In this document: positions 10,782 through 21,281 of the stretch, piece after piece
Layout: each line of letters starts with the position of its first letter
Position numbering within the stretch: position 1 is the stretch's first letter
DNA from: Nocardioidaceae bacterium
GTDB lineage: Bacteria > Actinomycetota > Actinomycetes > Propionibacteriales > Nocardioidaceae
Length of the DNA: 64,000 bases
Direction of reading: 5' to 3'
Assembly: GCA_018672315.1 (NCBI GenBank)
Contig: CP076053.1
Location: 3,273,827 to 3,337,826 of the forward strand
Position numbers and translations under genes: made by a program
Notes under the pieces: generated by a model
Database searches by the model: none
What the model saw: the letters and a program-made list of their open reading frames with translations, nothing else
What the model was told of the DNA's origin: nothing

Positions 10782-11902
10782 GCGGCACCACCCGTGCCGC
10801 CGTTCTTGGCGCGGTCCAGCTGCTCCTGGACGGACCCTTCGAGATCGCCCCAGGCGTCCTCGAACTTCTCCACGCCCTCCCTCTCGAGCACGGCGATCAC
10901 GTCGTCGTAGTCGACGCCGGCCTCGGCGAGGGCGTCCATGTGTGCCTTCGCCTCGTCGTAGTGCCCGTGCACCCGGTCGCCCTGGATCTCACCGTGGTCG
11001 GCGACCGCGCGCAGCGTGTCCTCGGGCATCGTGTTGACCGTGCCGTCCACGGCGAGGTCGACGACGTACATCGTGTCGCGGTAGTCGGGGTTCTTCACAC
11101 CGGTCGAGGCCCACAGCGGGCGCTGCTCGTTGGCGCCGGCGGACTTCAGCTCTGCCCACGCCTCGGTGTCGAAGAACTGCTCGTAGCGCTGGAACGCCAG
11201 GCGGGCGTTCGCGATGCCCGCCTTGCCCTTGAGGCCCTCGTCGGCGCCCGCCTTCTCGAGTCGGTCGTCGATCTCGACGTCGACGCGGGACACGAAGAAG
11301 GACGCGACCGAGTTGATGGAGGACAGGTCCTGACCGTTGCGGTGGGCCTGCTTGATGCCGTCCTGGAACGCGCGCATGACCTGCTCGTAGCGGTCGAGCC
11401 CGAAGATCAGGGTGACGTTGACACTGATGCCCTCGGCCAGCGCCTGGGTGATCGCGGGCAGACCCTCCTCGGTGGCCGGGATCTTGATGTACAGGTTCTC
11501 GCGGTCGACCTTGTTCCACAGCGTGCGTGCCGAGGCAAGCGTGCCCTCGGTGTCGTGGGCGAGCCGCGGGGAGACCTCGATGGACACACAGCCGTCCTTG
11601 CCGCGCGTGCGCTCGAAGACGGGCTCCATCTCGTCGCACGCCTCAGCCACGTCGGTGGTGGTGATCTCCTCGATCGCGGTGTTGAGATCCACGTCGGACT
11701 GCGCGAGCTCGCGCACCTGGTCGACGTAGGCATCGCTGTCGGCGAGCGCCTTGGCGAAGATCGACGGGTTCGTGGTCACGCCGACGATGTGGTCCTCACG
11801 GATCATGTCGGCGAGCCCGCCACTGCGGATGCGCGAGCGTGAGAGGTCGTCGAGCCAGACGGCGACGCCGAGGTCCGAGAGCTGGGCGAGAGGGTTGGTC
11901 AT
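10778..11902 (-). CDS. tal: Transaldolase
   Basis: 374 residues, the usual length of actinobacterial transaldolase. Transfers a dihydroxyacetone unit between sugar phosphates in the non-oxidative pentose phosphate pathway. Seen here: VGVTTNPSIFAKAL near residue 41, CVSIEVSPRLAHDT, and YIKIPATEEGLPA containing the Schiff-base lysine. The start ATG is preceded by GGAGGAA (minus strand). It lies 45 nt downstream of tkt and overlaps pgi. Confidence 0.96.
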   Translation of the reverse strand: MTNPLAQLSDLGVAVWLDDLSRSRIRSGGLADMIREDHIVGVTTNPSIFAKALADSDAYVDQVRELAQSDVDLNTAIEEITTTDVAEACDEMEPVFERTRGKDGCVSIEVSPRLAHDTEGTLASARTLWNKVDRENLYIKIPATEEGLPAITQALAEGISVNVTLIFGLDRYEQVMRAFQDGIKQAHRNGQDLSSINSVASFFVSRVDVEIDDRLEKAGADEGLKGKAGIANARLAFQRYEQFFDTEAWAELKSAGANEQRPLWASTGVKNPDYRDTMYVVDLAVDGTVNTMPEDTLRAVADHGEIQGDRVHGHYDEAKAHMDALAEAGVDYDDVIAVLEREGVEKFEDAWGDLEGSVQEQLDRAKNGGTGGAA

Positions 11903-11947
11903 GGTTCCTCCTGCTTTCTGTGGAGTGTGCGATCGGGGCGCGGACGC

Positions 11948-14062
<2,115 letters not shown>

Positions 14063-14217
14063 GGGAGTCCTTCCGTACGGGAGTGCCGTGGTCGATGTCT
14101 GGTCGGGGACAGCCCGGTGGAGGAGGCGTCCCGCGCTGTTCGAGCCCTACCCAATCCTGTGTCGGACCCCACCTGCGATCGGGGGTCGCCGGGCAGACGG
14201 GTCCGTGCGGGGGCCGA

Positions 14218-14223
14218 TAGACT
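14218..14223 (+). promoter_or_regulatory. -10 box for ctaB
   Basis: TAGACT in the divergent tkt/ctaB gap, giving a start site near 14230 and a leader of about 64 nt. No recognisable -35. The rest of the 231-bp gap (14063-14293) shows nothing else I can support. Confidence 0.4.
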
Positions 14224-14293
14224 CAGGAGACCTGATCCGGCGCCGTTCTCCAGCACGACCGGCGCCCGTCCCCGACCGTGAGGCTCCCCAGGC

Positions 14294-15244
14294 GTGGCGA
14301 CGCTCGACACCGGTGTCAGCACCGGCACCACCAGCCCCGACGCGCCCGTGCGCGCGCGCTGGCAGGACGTCGTCGCGGCGTACGTCGGCCTCACCAAGCC
14401 GCGGGTCATCGAGCTGCTGCTGCTGACCACGGTCCCGGTCATGTTCTTCGCCCAGCGCGGCGTCCCGGCGCTGGGGCTCGTGGTCGCCACGGTGGTCGGC
14501 GGCACGCTGTCAGCAGGCTCTGCGAACGCGCTGAACTGCGTCTACGACCGCGACATCGACGAGCAGATGCGGCGTACGCGCCGGCGCGCCCTTCCCCGGC
14601 ACGTGGTGACGCCACGGTCGGCGCTCGTCTTCGGCGTCGCGCTGGGGGTGCTGGCGACCGCGCTGCTGTGGTTCCTGGTGAATCCCCTGTCCGCTGTGCT
14701 GGCACTGGCCGCCGAGCTGTTCTACCTCTTCGGCTACACGATGGTGCTCAAGCGACGCACGACGCAGAACATCGTCTGGGGCGGTCTCGCGGGCTGCTTC
14801 CCGGCGCTGATCGGCTGGACCGCGGTGACGAACGAGCTGGCCTGGGCCCCGGTCGTGCTGTTCGCGGTCGTCTTCTTCTGGACACCGCCGCACACGTGGG
14901 CGCTGGCGATGCGCTACCGCGAGGACTACGCCCAGGTCGACGTGCCGATGCTGCCCGTCGTCGCCGACGCCCGCACCGTGGGGCAGCGGATCGTGGCGTA
15001 CTCCTGGGTGATGGTCGGCGTCTCGCTGCTGCTGTGGCCGGTGGCCGACACCGGCTGGTTCTACCCGTCGGCCGCGGTGGTGCTGGGTGCTGCGTTCCTC
15101 GTGGAGGCGCACCTGCTGCTGCGCCGGGCGAGGCACTCGGACGAGCTGAGCGTCGTCAAGCCGATGCGGCTGTTCCACTGGTCCAACATGTATCTCTCAC
15201 TGCTCTTCGTCGCGGTGGCGCTGGAGCCCCTCATCTCGCGCTGA
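14294..15244 (+). CDS. ctaB: Protoheme IX farnesyltransferase (heme O synthase)
   Basis: 316-residue membrane prenyltransferase that adds a farnesyl group to heme B, making heme O for cytochrome oxidase. Seen here: [19 protein letters not shown] at the first membrane segment; the prenyl-diphosphate site [20 protein letters not shown]; a second site [18 protein letters not shown]; and about eight to nine hydrophobic segments. Start GTG 14294. Heme A synthase (ctaA) is encoded nearby on the other strand, so the two steps of heme A synthesis are together. Its 3' end abuts the inverted-repeat element. Confidence 0.95.
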   Translation: MATLDTGVSTGTTSPDAPVRARWQDVVAAYVGLTKPRVIELLLLTTVPVMFFAQRGVPALGLVVATVVGGTLSAGSANALNCVYDRDIDEQMRRTRRRALPRHVVTPRSALVFGVALGVLATALLWFLVNPLSAVLALAAELFYLFGYTMVLKRRTTQNIVWGGLAGCFPALIGWTAVTNELAWAPVVLFAVVFFWTPPHTWALAMRYREDYAQVDVPMLPVVADARTVGQRIVAYSWVMVGVSLLLWPVADTGWFYPSAAVVLGAAFLVEAHLLLRRARHSDELSVVKPMRLFHWSNMYLSLLFVAVALEPLISR

Positions 15245-15261
15245 CCCCATGGGCGTGCAAC

Positions 15262-15291
15262 CTGGCACGCGACCCGGCACGCGACCCGGCA
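15262..15291. repeat. short tandem repeat before the inverted-repeat element
   Basis: Two adjacent copies of a CACGCGACCCGG-like unit and a partial third run directly into the left arm of the inverted-repeat element downstream of ctaB. No coding role is visible. Confidence 0.5.
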
Positions 15292-15530
15292 TGTAACCCC
15301 ATGTTGTGGCGGCTTCGCGCGTCGCCGGGAGCATGCGGAGCAGCCACATCACCGTCGAAGACTCGCGACTCGGTCTCCCTGACGGGGTGAGCGATCGAGT
15401 GAGTGACGTCGTCCGCGCCGGCCCGACGGTGATCGACGCTGTCGCGCGACTCAAACGACTCCGACGGTGTTGTGGTCGCTCCGCGCGGCGCCGGGGCCGC
15501 GCGGAGCGGCGACAACATGGGGTTACATGC
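15289..15530. repeat. 242-bp inverted-repeat element (REP/MITE-like)
   Basis: Two 72-bp arms, 15289-15360 and 15459-15530, are inverted copies of each other. The outermost 19 bp, GCATGTAACCCCATGTTGT, are perfect, and by my alignment 58 of 72 positions match with no gap. The arms flank a 98-bp spacer. Each arm contains a smaller hairpin: a perfect 11-bp stem in the right arm and a 7-bp stem with one G-U pair in the left. It lies between convergent ctaB and a kinase gene and includes the kinase stop codon. No transposase, no protein gene and no obvious target duplication. It resembles a paired REP (BIME) or MITE-type element. Confidence 0.75.
15478..15507. terminator. perfect hairpin inside the right arm of the repeat element
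   Basis: An 11-bp perfect stem (15478-15488 with 15497-15507) and an 8-nt loop, all G/C rich. It lies downstream of both ctaB and the convergent kinase gene and could terminate either transcript. Confidence 0.5.
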
Positions 15531-16011
15531 GCGGTGGGGCGATCGGAGGGTCGTACGCGGCGAGCTCGTCCGGGGTCGCGGGCTGCCACAGGGTGGCCCA
15601 GGCCGCCTGCTCCGCAGCTGTCGGCTCGGCGACCGCCCGGCCGGCGGCCGCTGCCGAGGCCGCGCGGGCTGTGACCCGGCGTACGCGCTCCTCGAGCGGC
15701 ACGTCGAGACAGTGCAGCTCCACCGCGACCCCGAGCTCGCGGGCACCGCGGCGGTAGCGCTCACGCTCCAGGCGGGACCAGGCCCCGAAGTCGAGCACCA
15801 CGCTCACCCGACGGCCCAACAGGTCGCGTCCGTGCCGCCACAGCTGCCGCTCCGTCCGTCGCCGCAGGGGCGCGTCGAGCAGGTCCAGGCCCTGTGCCGA
15901 CAGCCACGCGTCGGTCTGCAGGTGCACCGCGTCGTGGCGTACGGCGAGGGCGGCGGCCCTCGTCGTCTTGCCCGCACCCGGCATGCCCGCGACGACGAAG
16001 AGACGCGTCAC
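15523..16011 (-). CDS. Small P-loop kinase (AAA family ATPase)
   Basis: 162 residues. Seen here: a Walker A motif near the N-terminus, VVAGMPGAGKTTRAAALA, then VHLQTDAWLS and VVLDFGAWSRLERERYR, as in small nucleoside- or shikimate-kinase-like proteins, and a lid-like arginine-rich stretch. The substrate cannot be deduced. The GTG start is 3 nt after the ctaA stop, so it is the last gene of the exporter-ctaA operon. Its last codons and TAA stop lie inside the right arm of the inverted-repeat element, so the C-terminus may have been remodelled by that element. Confidence 0.8.
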   Translation of the reverse strand: MTRLFVVAGMPGAGKTTRAAALAVRHDAVHLQTDAWLSAQGLDLLDAPLRRRTERQLWRHGRDLLGRRVSVVLDFGAWSRLERERYRRGARELGVAVELHCLDVPLEERVRRVTARAASAAAAGRAVAEPTAAEQAAWATLWQPATPDELAAYDPPIAPPRM

Positions 16012-16014
16012 GGC

Positions 16015-16977
16015 TCAGCGGACCGTGGCGGCTGCCTGGACCCGCTCCGTCGCCGGCTCGTCGGGCCGCACCTCGCGGGCGACGAGCAGGAGCCGCGTGG
16101 CGTACACGGCGACCAGCGCGGCGCCGAGCAGGTGCAGCTCGACGAGCACGATCGGGAGGTCGCGGAAGTACTGCACGAAGCCGACGACGCCCTGTGCCAG
16201 CTCCACGGCCAGTAGCGCGAGCGCGGCCGCCCGCACCGGGCCGCGGGAGACGAGCACGCACGCCACGGTCAGCCCGACCAGGAGGAACACCAGGTCGGCG
16301 TGCACCTGGGAGAGCTGCAGCGGGTCGAGCCCGTTGCGCGCCACGTCCGCATCGCCCGCGTGGGGACCGGACCCGGTCACCACGGTGCCGACGACCAGCA
16401 CCGCCCATGCCGCTGCGTACGTCGCGAGCGCCAGTCGTGGCATCGCCCCGGGCCGCTCGTCGGGCACCGGGTGGTCCAGACGCCACAGCATCAGCGTCGC
16501 GAGACTCACCATGGCGAGCGAGACGACGAGGTGCACGCCGACGGTCCAGGGGTTCAGGCCGGTGAGCACGGTGATCCCACCGATGGCCGCCTGCAGGGGG
16601 ATGCCGACGGCGAGCACGACGGCGAGCCGTCGCAGGTCGGGTCGCGAGGAGCGCCACACCACCACGAGGGTCGCGATCGCCACCGCGGTCAGCACGAAGG
16701 TCAGCAGCCGGTTGCCGAACTCGATCGCGGAGTGGATCTGCAGCTCCCCGGTCGGCACGAAGGAGTCCTCAGTGCAGCGCGGCCACGTCGGGCACCCGAG
16801 GCCCGAACCGGTCAGGCGCACGGCCCCGCCGGTCAGGATGATCCCGATGTTCGCGAGCAGCGTCGCCCAGGCGACGTGGGGCAGCCAGCGGTCGACGGGT
16901 CGTCCGGTGTGCCGCTTGCGCAGGGGGTCCCGGCCGGCCGGCCGGCCGGCGGGCGCACGAGGGGCGGAGCTGGTCAC
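16015..16977 (-). CDS. ctaA: Heme A synthase (COX15/CtaA)
   Basis: 320-residue membrane protein that oxidises the C8 methyl of heme O to a formyl group, giving heme A. Seen here: eight hydrophobic segments, the first extracytoplasmic loop with a cysteine pair (GLGCPTWPRCTED), and conserved histidines in helices (HSAIEFGNRLL, VGVHLVVSLAMV, SQVHADLVFLL, VELHLLGAAL). The first 25 residues are basic and include an in-frame run coded by repeated CCGG. It sits between the exporter permease (4-nt gap) and the kinase (3-nt gap) in one operon. Confidence 0.94.
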   Translation of the reverse strand: MTSSAPRAPAGRPAGRDPLRKRHTGRPVDRWLPHVAWATLLANIGIILTGGAVRLTGSGLGCPTWPRCTEDSFVPTGELQIHSAIEFGNRLLTFVLTAVAIATLVVVWRSSRPDLRRLAVVLAVGIPLQAAIGGITVLTGLNPWTVGVHLVVSLAMVSLATLMLWRLDHPVPDERPGAMPRLALATYAAAWAVLVVGTVVTGSGPHAGDADVARNGLDPLQLSQVHADLVFLLVGLTVACVLVSRGPVRAAALALLAVELAQGVVGFVQYFRDLPIVLVELHLLGAALVAVYATRLLLVAREVRPDEPATERVQAAATVR

Positions 16978-16981
16978 GACG

Positions 16982-17746
16982 TCACTCCCAGGAGAAGGTG
17001 CGGGCGGTCAGGGCGGTGCCGGCGGCGGCCCATGCCGCCAGGACGAGGAGCGAGCCCCCGGCGAAGGCGCCGTCGATGAAGGCCGTACGCATCGCGTCCC
17101 CGAGCGCCCCGGAGGGCAGCAGCGCGACGACACCACCGAGGGCTCCGTACTCCTCGGTCGGCAGCACGACCCCGCCGCCGACCATCAGGAGCAGGAAGAC
17201 GAGGTTGGCCAGGGCGAGCGTCGCCTCGGCACGCAGCGCCCCGGCGACGAGCAGGCCGAGGGAGGCGAACGCCGCCGTCCCGAGCACCAGGGCGGCGACC
17301 GCGGCGGGCAGGTCGGGCGAGGGACGCCATCCCAGGCCCAGGCCGACGGCGCTGATCACGACGACCTGCACGACCTGCACGCTCAGCAACGCGACGACCT
17401 TGCCCAGGAGCAGGCCGGTGCGGGGCAGGGGAGAGGTGCCGAGGCGCTTGAGCACGCCGTACCGCCGCTCGAAGCCCGTGGCGATCGCCAGCGAGGCGAA
17501 GGACGTCGACATGACGGCGAGCGCCAGCACCCCGGGGGTGAGCACGTCGACCGCGGGCTCGGCCAGGTCGATCCCGACGCGCGCAGCCCCCAGCACGCCC
17601 GCGACGAGGGCCAGCACCGGGATCACCAGGGCCAGCACCAGCTGCTCGCCGTTGCGCAGCAGCAGCCGTGTCTCCATGAGGCCCTGGGCACGCACCTGGG
17701 CTGCGTACGACGACCCGCCCGGCGACGGGGTGAACGTGCCGCTCAC
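16982..17746 (-). CDS. ABC-2 type exporter permease
   Basis: 254 residues with about six membrane segments, the ABC-2 permease layout. Start chosen at the GTG that overlaps the ATPase stop (GTGA), giving MSGTFTPSPGGSSYAAQVRA. Features include the amphipathic ETRLLLRNGEQLVLALVIPV and FERRYGVLKRLGTSPLPRTG, a cytoplasmic loop typical of drug- or lipid-export permeases (DrrB-like). It is paired with the preceding ATPase. The same pair stands next to ctaA in mycobacteria (Rv1457c-Rv1458c), so a link to heme A or cytochrome oxidase assembly is possible but unproven. Confidence 0.88.
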   Translation of the reverse strand: MSGTFTPSPGGSSYAAQVRAQGLMETRLLLRNGEQLVLALVIPVLALVAGVLGAARVGIDLAEPAVDVLTPGVLALAVMSTSFASLAIATGFERRYGVLKRLGTSPLPRTGLLLGKVVALLSVQVVQVVVISAVGLGLGWRPSPDLPAAVAALVLGTAAFASLGLLVAGALRAEATLALANLVFLLLMVGGGVVLPTEEYGALGGVVALLPSGALGDAMRTAFIDGAFAGGSLLVLAAWAAAGTALTARTFSWE

Positions 17747-18723
17747 ACGACCACCCCCGGGTCGGCCGCGGGCTGGGCCGGAGGCGTGGCCGCGACCCTC
17801 GTGAGGTCGAGGAAGACGTCCTCCAGCGTGCGCCTGCCCAGGGTGAGCTGGTCGGCGCCGACGCCGTGCTCGCGGCACCACGCGACGACGGCGCCGAGGT
17901 GGTCCAGGTCCACGTCGCCCGCGACGAGCAGCGTGGTGGCGTCGGTGGCGGTCACGGTCGCGGCTGCGGCGCGTACGGACAGGTGCGCGGCCAGCTGCTC
18001 GGCCGCGGAGGCGGGCAGCGGCTCGGAGGCGACCAGGCGGATGGTGCCGGTGGAGGCGGTCAGGGTGGCCGGGGAGCCGGACGCCACCAAGCGGCCCCGG
18101 TCCAGGATGTGCACCGTGTCGGCCAGGCGTTCGGCCTCGTCGAGGTAGTGCGTGGTCAGCACGACCGTCGCACCGTCGGCGCGCACCTCCTCCAGGAGCT
18201 CCCAGGTGGTGCGTCGCGCCCCGGGGTCCATGCCGGCGGTGGGCTCGTCGACGAAGAGCAGCTCGGGCCGTCCGACCAGGGCCATGGCCAGCGAGAGCCG
18301 CTGCTGCTGACCCCCCGAGAGCCGGCGGTACGGCGTGCTGCCGCAGTCGGTGAGCCCCAGCCTGTCGACGAGCAGGGCGGTGGGCACCGGGTCCGCGTGC
18401 AGACGGGCGAGGTGCTCGAGCATCTCCACGGCGCGCACGCCCGACCAGGCCCCACCGGACTGCAGCATCACGCCGATGCGCGGCATCAGGGCGGCCCGGT
18501 CCGCGACGGGGTCGAGACCGAGCACACGCACGGTGCCGGCGTCGGGACGGCGGTAGCCCTCGCAGGTCTCGAGCAGGGTCGTCTTGCCGGCGCCGTTGCG
18601 GCCCAGCAGGGCGGTGATCGAGCCGCGCTCGACGTGCAGCCCGAGGTCGTCGAGTGCCGTCTTGTCGCCGTAGGTCATCCGGAGTCCCTCGACGGCCACG
18701 GCGGACGCGTCGGGGGGCGGCAT
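17743..18723 (-). CDS. ABC exporter ATP-binding protein
   Basis: 326 residues. Seen here: Walker A LLGRNGAGKTTLLETCE, signature RRLSGGQQQRLSLAMAL, Walker B LLFVDEPTAGMDPGAR, and the H-loop TTHYLDEAERLAD. This is the DrrA/CcmA class. I placed the start at ATG 18723 (MPPPDASAVAVEG) rather than a longer frame, because a -10 box (TACACT) lies exactly 6 nt before it. First gene of the operon ATPase-permease-ctaA-kinase, divergent from sufR. Confidence 0.9.
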   Translation of the reverse strand: MPPPDASAVAVEGLRMTYGDKTALDDLGLHVERGSITALLGRNGAGKTTLLETCEGYRRPDAGTVRVLGLDPVADRAALMPRIGVMLQSGGAWSGVRAVEMLEHLARLHADPVPTALLVDRLGLTDCGSTPYRRLSGGQQQRLSLAMALVGRPELLFVDEPTAGMDPGARRTTWELLEEVRADGATVVLTTHYLDEAERLADTVHILDRGRLVASGSPATLTASTGTIRLVASEPLPASAAEQLAAHLSVRAAAATVTATDATTLLVAGDVDLDHLGAVVAWCREHGVGADQLTLGRRTLEDVFLDLTRVAATPPAQPAADPGVVV

Positions 18724-18729
18724 GCTGCC

Positions 18730-18735
18730 AGTGTA
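18730..18735 (-). promoter_or_regulatory. -10 box, leaderless promoter of the exporter-ctaA operon
   Basis: On the minus strand TACACT is followed by 6 nt and the ATG at 18723. This is the same spacing as the other leaderless genes in the window. Confidence 0.6.
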
Positions 18736-18755
18736 GGAATGCTGCGCACGCGCCA

Positions 18756-18798
18756 CGACAGGCAGGCGACAGGCAAGCGACAGGCAAGCGACAGGCAA
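18756..18798. repeat. 11-bp tandem repeats in the sufR/exporter intergenic region
   Basis: Three identical copies of GCGACAGGCAA (18766-18776, 18777-18787, 18788-18798), preceded by a 10-bp degenerate copy at 18756-18765. They sit between the divergent exporter and sufR promoters and could be operator repeats or simple slippage. Confidence 0.7.
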
Positions 18799-18810
18799 GG
18801 GCACCCTTCC

Positions 18811-18849
18811 TTGAACGCCCCACCCGAATTACGTCACAGTGGTGTTGTG
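18811..18849 (+). promoter_or_regulatory. sufR promoter and possible SufR operator
   Basis: TTGAAC at 18811-18816 is a good -35. With an 18-bp spacer, CACAGT at 18835-18840 would be a weak -10, 6 nt before GTG 18847. An imperfect palindrome, CACA-N7-TGTG (18835-18849), covers the -10 and start codon. That is a sensible place for autorepression by SufR, but no binding is shown here. Confidence 0.35.
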
Positions 18850-19503
18850 CAAATGACCGAGCGTGAGCAGCCGACCCGTGAGCGGGTCGTCTCTGCCCTA
18901 CTCGAGCACGGTCCGGCGACGGCCGCCTCCCTCGCGGAGCGGCTGGATCTCACCCCGGCGGCGGTCAGGCGTCACCTGGAGCTGCTGGTGGACGACGGCA
19001 CCCTCACGACCCGGGACGCCGCCGTGCGGGGCACCCGGGGCCGCGGTCGGCCGGCGCGCGAGTTCCTCCTCACGCCGTCGGGCCGCGACGCGCTGAAGCC
19101 CGGGTACGACGACCTCGCCGCCCAGGCGCTGCGATTCCTCGCAGACACCCAGGGTGAGGAGGCGGTGACGGCGTTCGCGCGACAGCGAGCTGCTGCCATC
19201 GAGACCTCGTACGCGCGGATCAGCGACGAGACCGACATGGCACCGACCGAGGCGATGGCCCGGGCTCTCTCCGAGCACGGGTACGCCGCCTCGGTCCAGC
19301 AGGGCCCGGCCGGTCAGCAGCTGTGTCAGCAGCACTGCCCGGTCGCCCACGTGGCGGGGGAGTTCCCCCAGCTCTGCGAGGCGGAGACCGAGGTGATCGG
19401 GCGGGTGCTCGACCGCCACGTGCTGCGGCTCGCCACCATCGCGCACGGCGACGCCGTGTGCACCACCTGCATCCCGGACGGCAGGACTACGCAGCGCACC
19501 TGA
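18847..19503 (+). CDS. sufR: Fe-S cluster-sensing transcriptional regulator SufR
   Basis: 218 residues. An N-terminal winged helix-turn-helix ([20 protein letters not shown], then [17 protein letters not shown]) is followed by a C-terminal cysteine region with C-x3-C-x12-C ([10 protein letters not shown]...QLCEAE) and a later CTTC. This is the SufR pattern for binding an Fe-S cluster. SufR represses suf operons when clusters are sufficient. Start chosen at GTG 18847 to fit a leaderless promoter; ATG 18853, two codons later, is equally possible since no Shine-Dalgarno is visible. Precedes sufB in the same direction. Confidence 0.9.
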   Translation: MQMTEREQPTRERVVSALLEHGPATAASLAERLDLTPAAVRRHLELLVDDGTLTTRDAAVRGTRGRGRPAREFLLTPSGRDALKPGYDDLAAQALRFLADTQGEEAVTAFARQRAAAIETSYARISDETDMAPTEAMARALSEHGYAASVQQGPAGQQLCQQHCPVAHVAGEFPQLCEAETEVIGRVLDRHVLRLATIAHGDAVCTTCIPDGRTTQRT

Positions 19504-19613
19504 GGCGTTGCACCGGACGTACGCACCGGTTCAGCAGCCGGATCAGCAGCACCGGACAGCAGCACAGAAGCATCCTTCAGCACCATTCAGCAACGGGACG
19601 GAGAAGCACCGCG

Positions 19614-21032
19614 ATGACGACCATCGACGAGCGCAACCCAGGACTCGAGGGCATCGGGCGGTACGAGTTCGGCTGGCACGACTCCGACACCGCCGGCGAG
19701 TCCGCCAAGCGGGGTCTGACCGAGGAGGTCGTGCGCGACATCTCGGAGAAGAAGTCCGAGCCGCAGTGGATGCTCGACATGCGTCTGAAGGGCCTCAAGC
19801 TCTTCGGCCGCAAGCCGATGCCGCGCTGGGGCGCCGAGCTCGACGACATCGACTTCGACAACATCAAGTACTTCGTGCGGTCCTCGGAGAAGCAGGCCCA
19901 GACCTGGGACGACCTGCCCGAGGAGATCAAGAACACCTACGACAAGCTCGGCATCCCCGAGGCGGAGAAGCAGCGCCTGGTCGCCGGTGTCGCCGCACAG
20001 TACGAGTCCGAGGTGGTCTACCACTCGATCAACGAGGAACTCGAGAAGCAGGGCGTGCTCTTCCTCGACACCGACACCGCGCTCAAGGAGCACCCCGAGC
20101 TGTTCCAGGAGTACTTCGGCACCGTCATCCCGACCGGTGACAACAAGTTCTCCGCGCTCAACACCTCGGTGTGGTCCGGCGGCTCGTTCATCTACGTCCC
20201 CAAGGGCGTGCACGTCGAGATCCCGCTGCAGGCCTACTTCCGCATCAACACCGAGAACATGGGCCAGTTCGAGCGCACGCTGATCATCGTCGACGAGGAC
20301 GCCTACGTGCACTACGTCGAGGGCTGCACGGCGCCGATCTACTCCAGCGACTCGCTGCACTCAGCCGTCGTCGAGATCGTCGTGAAGAAAGGCGGCCGCT
20401 GCCGCTACACGACCATCCAGAACTGGTCGAACAACGTGTACAACCTCGTCACCAAGCGCGCCACCTGCGAGGCCGGCGCGACCATGGAGTGGGTCGACGG
20501 CAACATCGGCTCCAAGGTGACCATGAAGTACCCGGCCATCTACCTGATGGGCGAGCACGCCAAGGGCGAGACGCTCTCTATCGCCTTCGCGGGCGAGGGC
20601 CAGCACCAGGACGCCGGCGCGAAGATGGTGCACGCCGCGCCGCACACCTCGAGCTCGATCCTGAGCAAGTCGGTGGCCCGCGGCGGCGGTCGCACCTCCT
20701 ACCGCGGCCTCATCCAGGTCGACGAGGGCGCGTACGGCTCCAAGTCCAACGTGCTCTGCGACGCCCTGCTCGTCGACCAGATCAGCCGGTCCGACACCTA
20801 CCCCTACGTCGACATCCGCGAGGACGACGTCTCGATGGGTCACGAGGCCACGGTCTCGAAGGTCTCCGAGGACCAGCTCTTCTACCTGATGAGCCGCGGC
20901 ATGGAGGAGGACGAGGCCATGGCGATGATCGTGCGCGGCTTCGTCGAGCCCATCGCCAAGGAGCTCCCGATGGAGTACGCCCTCGAGCTCAACCGCCTGA
21001 TCGAGCTGCAGATGGAGGGCGGGGTCGGGTAG
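19614..21032 (+). CDS. sufB: Fe-S cluster assembly protein SufB
   Basis: 472 residues. SufB is the scaffold subunit of SufBCD, on which Fe-S clusters are built. Seen here: YEFGWHDSD at the N-terminus; a right-handed parallel beta-helix core; [19 protein letters not shown] and [20 protein letters not shown]; and the C-terminal [19 protein letters not shown] and [18 protein letters not shown] blocks. The ATG at 19614 is preceded by GGAG. It is uninterrupted, unlike the intein-containing SufB of M. tuberculosis. A 110-nt gap separates it from sufR. Confidence 0.96.
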   Translation: MTTIDERNPGLEGIGRYEFGWHDSDTAGESAKRGLTEEVVRDISEKKSEPQWMLDMRLKGLKLFGRKPMPRWGAELDDIDFDNIKYFVRSSEKQAQTWDDLPEEIKNTYDKLGIPEAEKQRLVAGVAAQYESEVVYHSINEELEKQGVLFLDTDTALKEHPELFQEYFGTVIPTGDNKFSALNTSVWSGGSFIYVPKGVHVEIPLQAYFRINTENMGQFERTLIIVDEDAYVHYVEGCTAPIYSSDSLHSAVVEIVVKKGGRCRYTTIQNWSNNVYNLVTKRATCEAGATMEWVDGNIGSKVTMKYPAIYLMGEHAKGETLSIAFAGEGQHQDAGAKMVHAAPHTSSSILSKSVARGGGRTSYRGLIQVDEGAYGSKSNVLCDALLVDQISRSDTYPYVDIREDDVSMGHEATVSKVSEDQLFYLMSRGMEEDEAMAMIVRGFVEPIAKELPMEYALELNRLIELQMEGGVG

Positions 21033-21116
21033 CGCCTGCGCGGCGGGCGGTGCCGACCCGACTGCCGGGCGTGCACGTGGCCCCGGCCGTCCTGCGGACA
21101 GCCACCCCCGTCGCTG

Positions 21117-21163
21117 CGGCGGCGCGTCGAGCGCATGGCGTACGCCGTGCTCACGCGCCGCCG
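21117..21163 (+). promoter_or_regulatory. stem-loop in the sufB-sufD spacer
   Basis: Arms CGGCGGCGCGT (21117-21127) and ACGCGCCGCCG (21153-21163) pair perfectly over 11 bp. The 25-nt interior can continue the stem through GAGC/GCTC and a further GC-rich segment around GGCGTACGCC. It lies in a 249-nt spacer (21033-21281) that is otherwise without a convincing gene. Possible roles are attenuation, RNA processing or transcript stabilisation. Confidence 0.55.
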
Positions 21164-21281
21164 GCGCTCGCCGCGGCCAAGCCGCTTGACGCTCCTCGGG
21201 GCGGCCGTCCTCCGGCCGTCCACGACCACGCACACGGTGGGGCCATCGGGTCACCACAAGAACAAGGACATCGATAGCGAA

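Noticed and set aside
15231-15764. Small open frames within the ctaB-kinase gap, including similar peptides read from each arm of the inverted repeat
   Set aside because: The peptide similarity follows from the DNA repeat. No start signal or domain; treated as non-coding.
16931-16951. CCGG run in the ctaA N-terminal coding region as a regulatory repeat
   Set aside because: In-frame simple sequence coding Ala/Gly/Arg/Pro in a non-conserved N-terminus; no sign of function.
18756-18798. Tandem repeats as a CRISPR array
   Set aside because: Units are 11 bp with no spacers and no cas genes.
19614-21032. Possible intein in SufB
   Set aside because: M. tuberculosis SufB carries one, but this SufB is 472 residues with continuous family sequence and no intein motifs.
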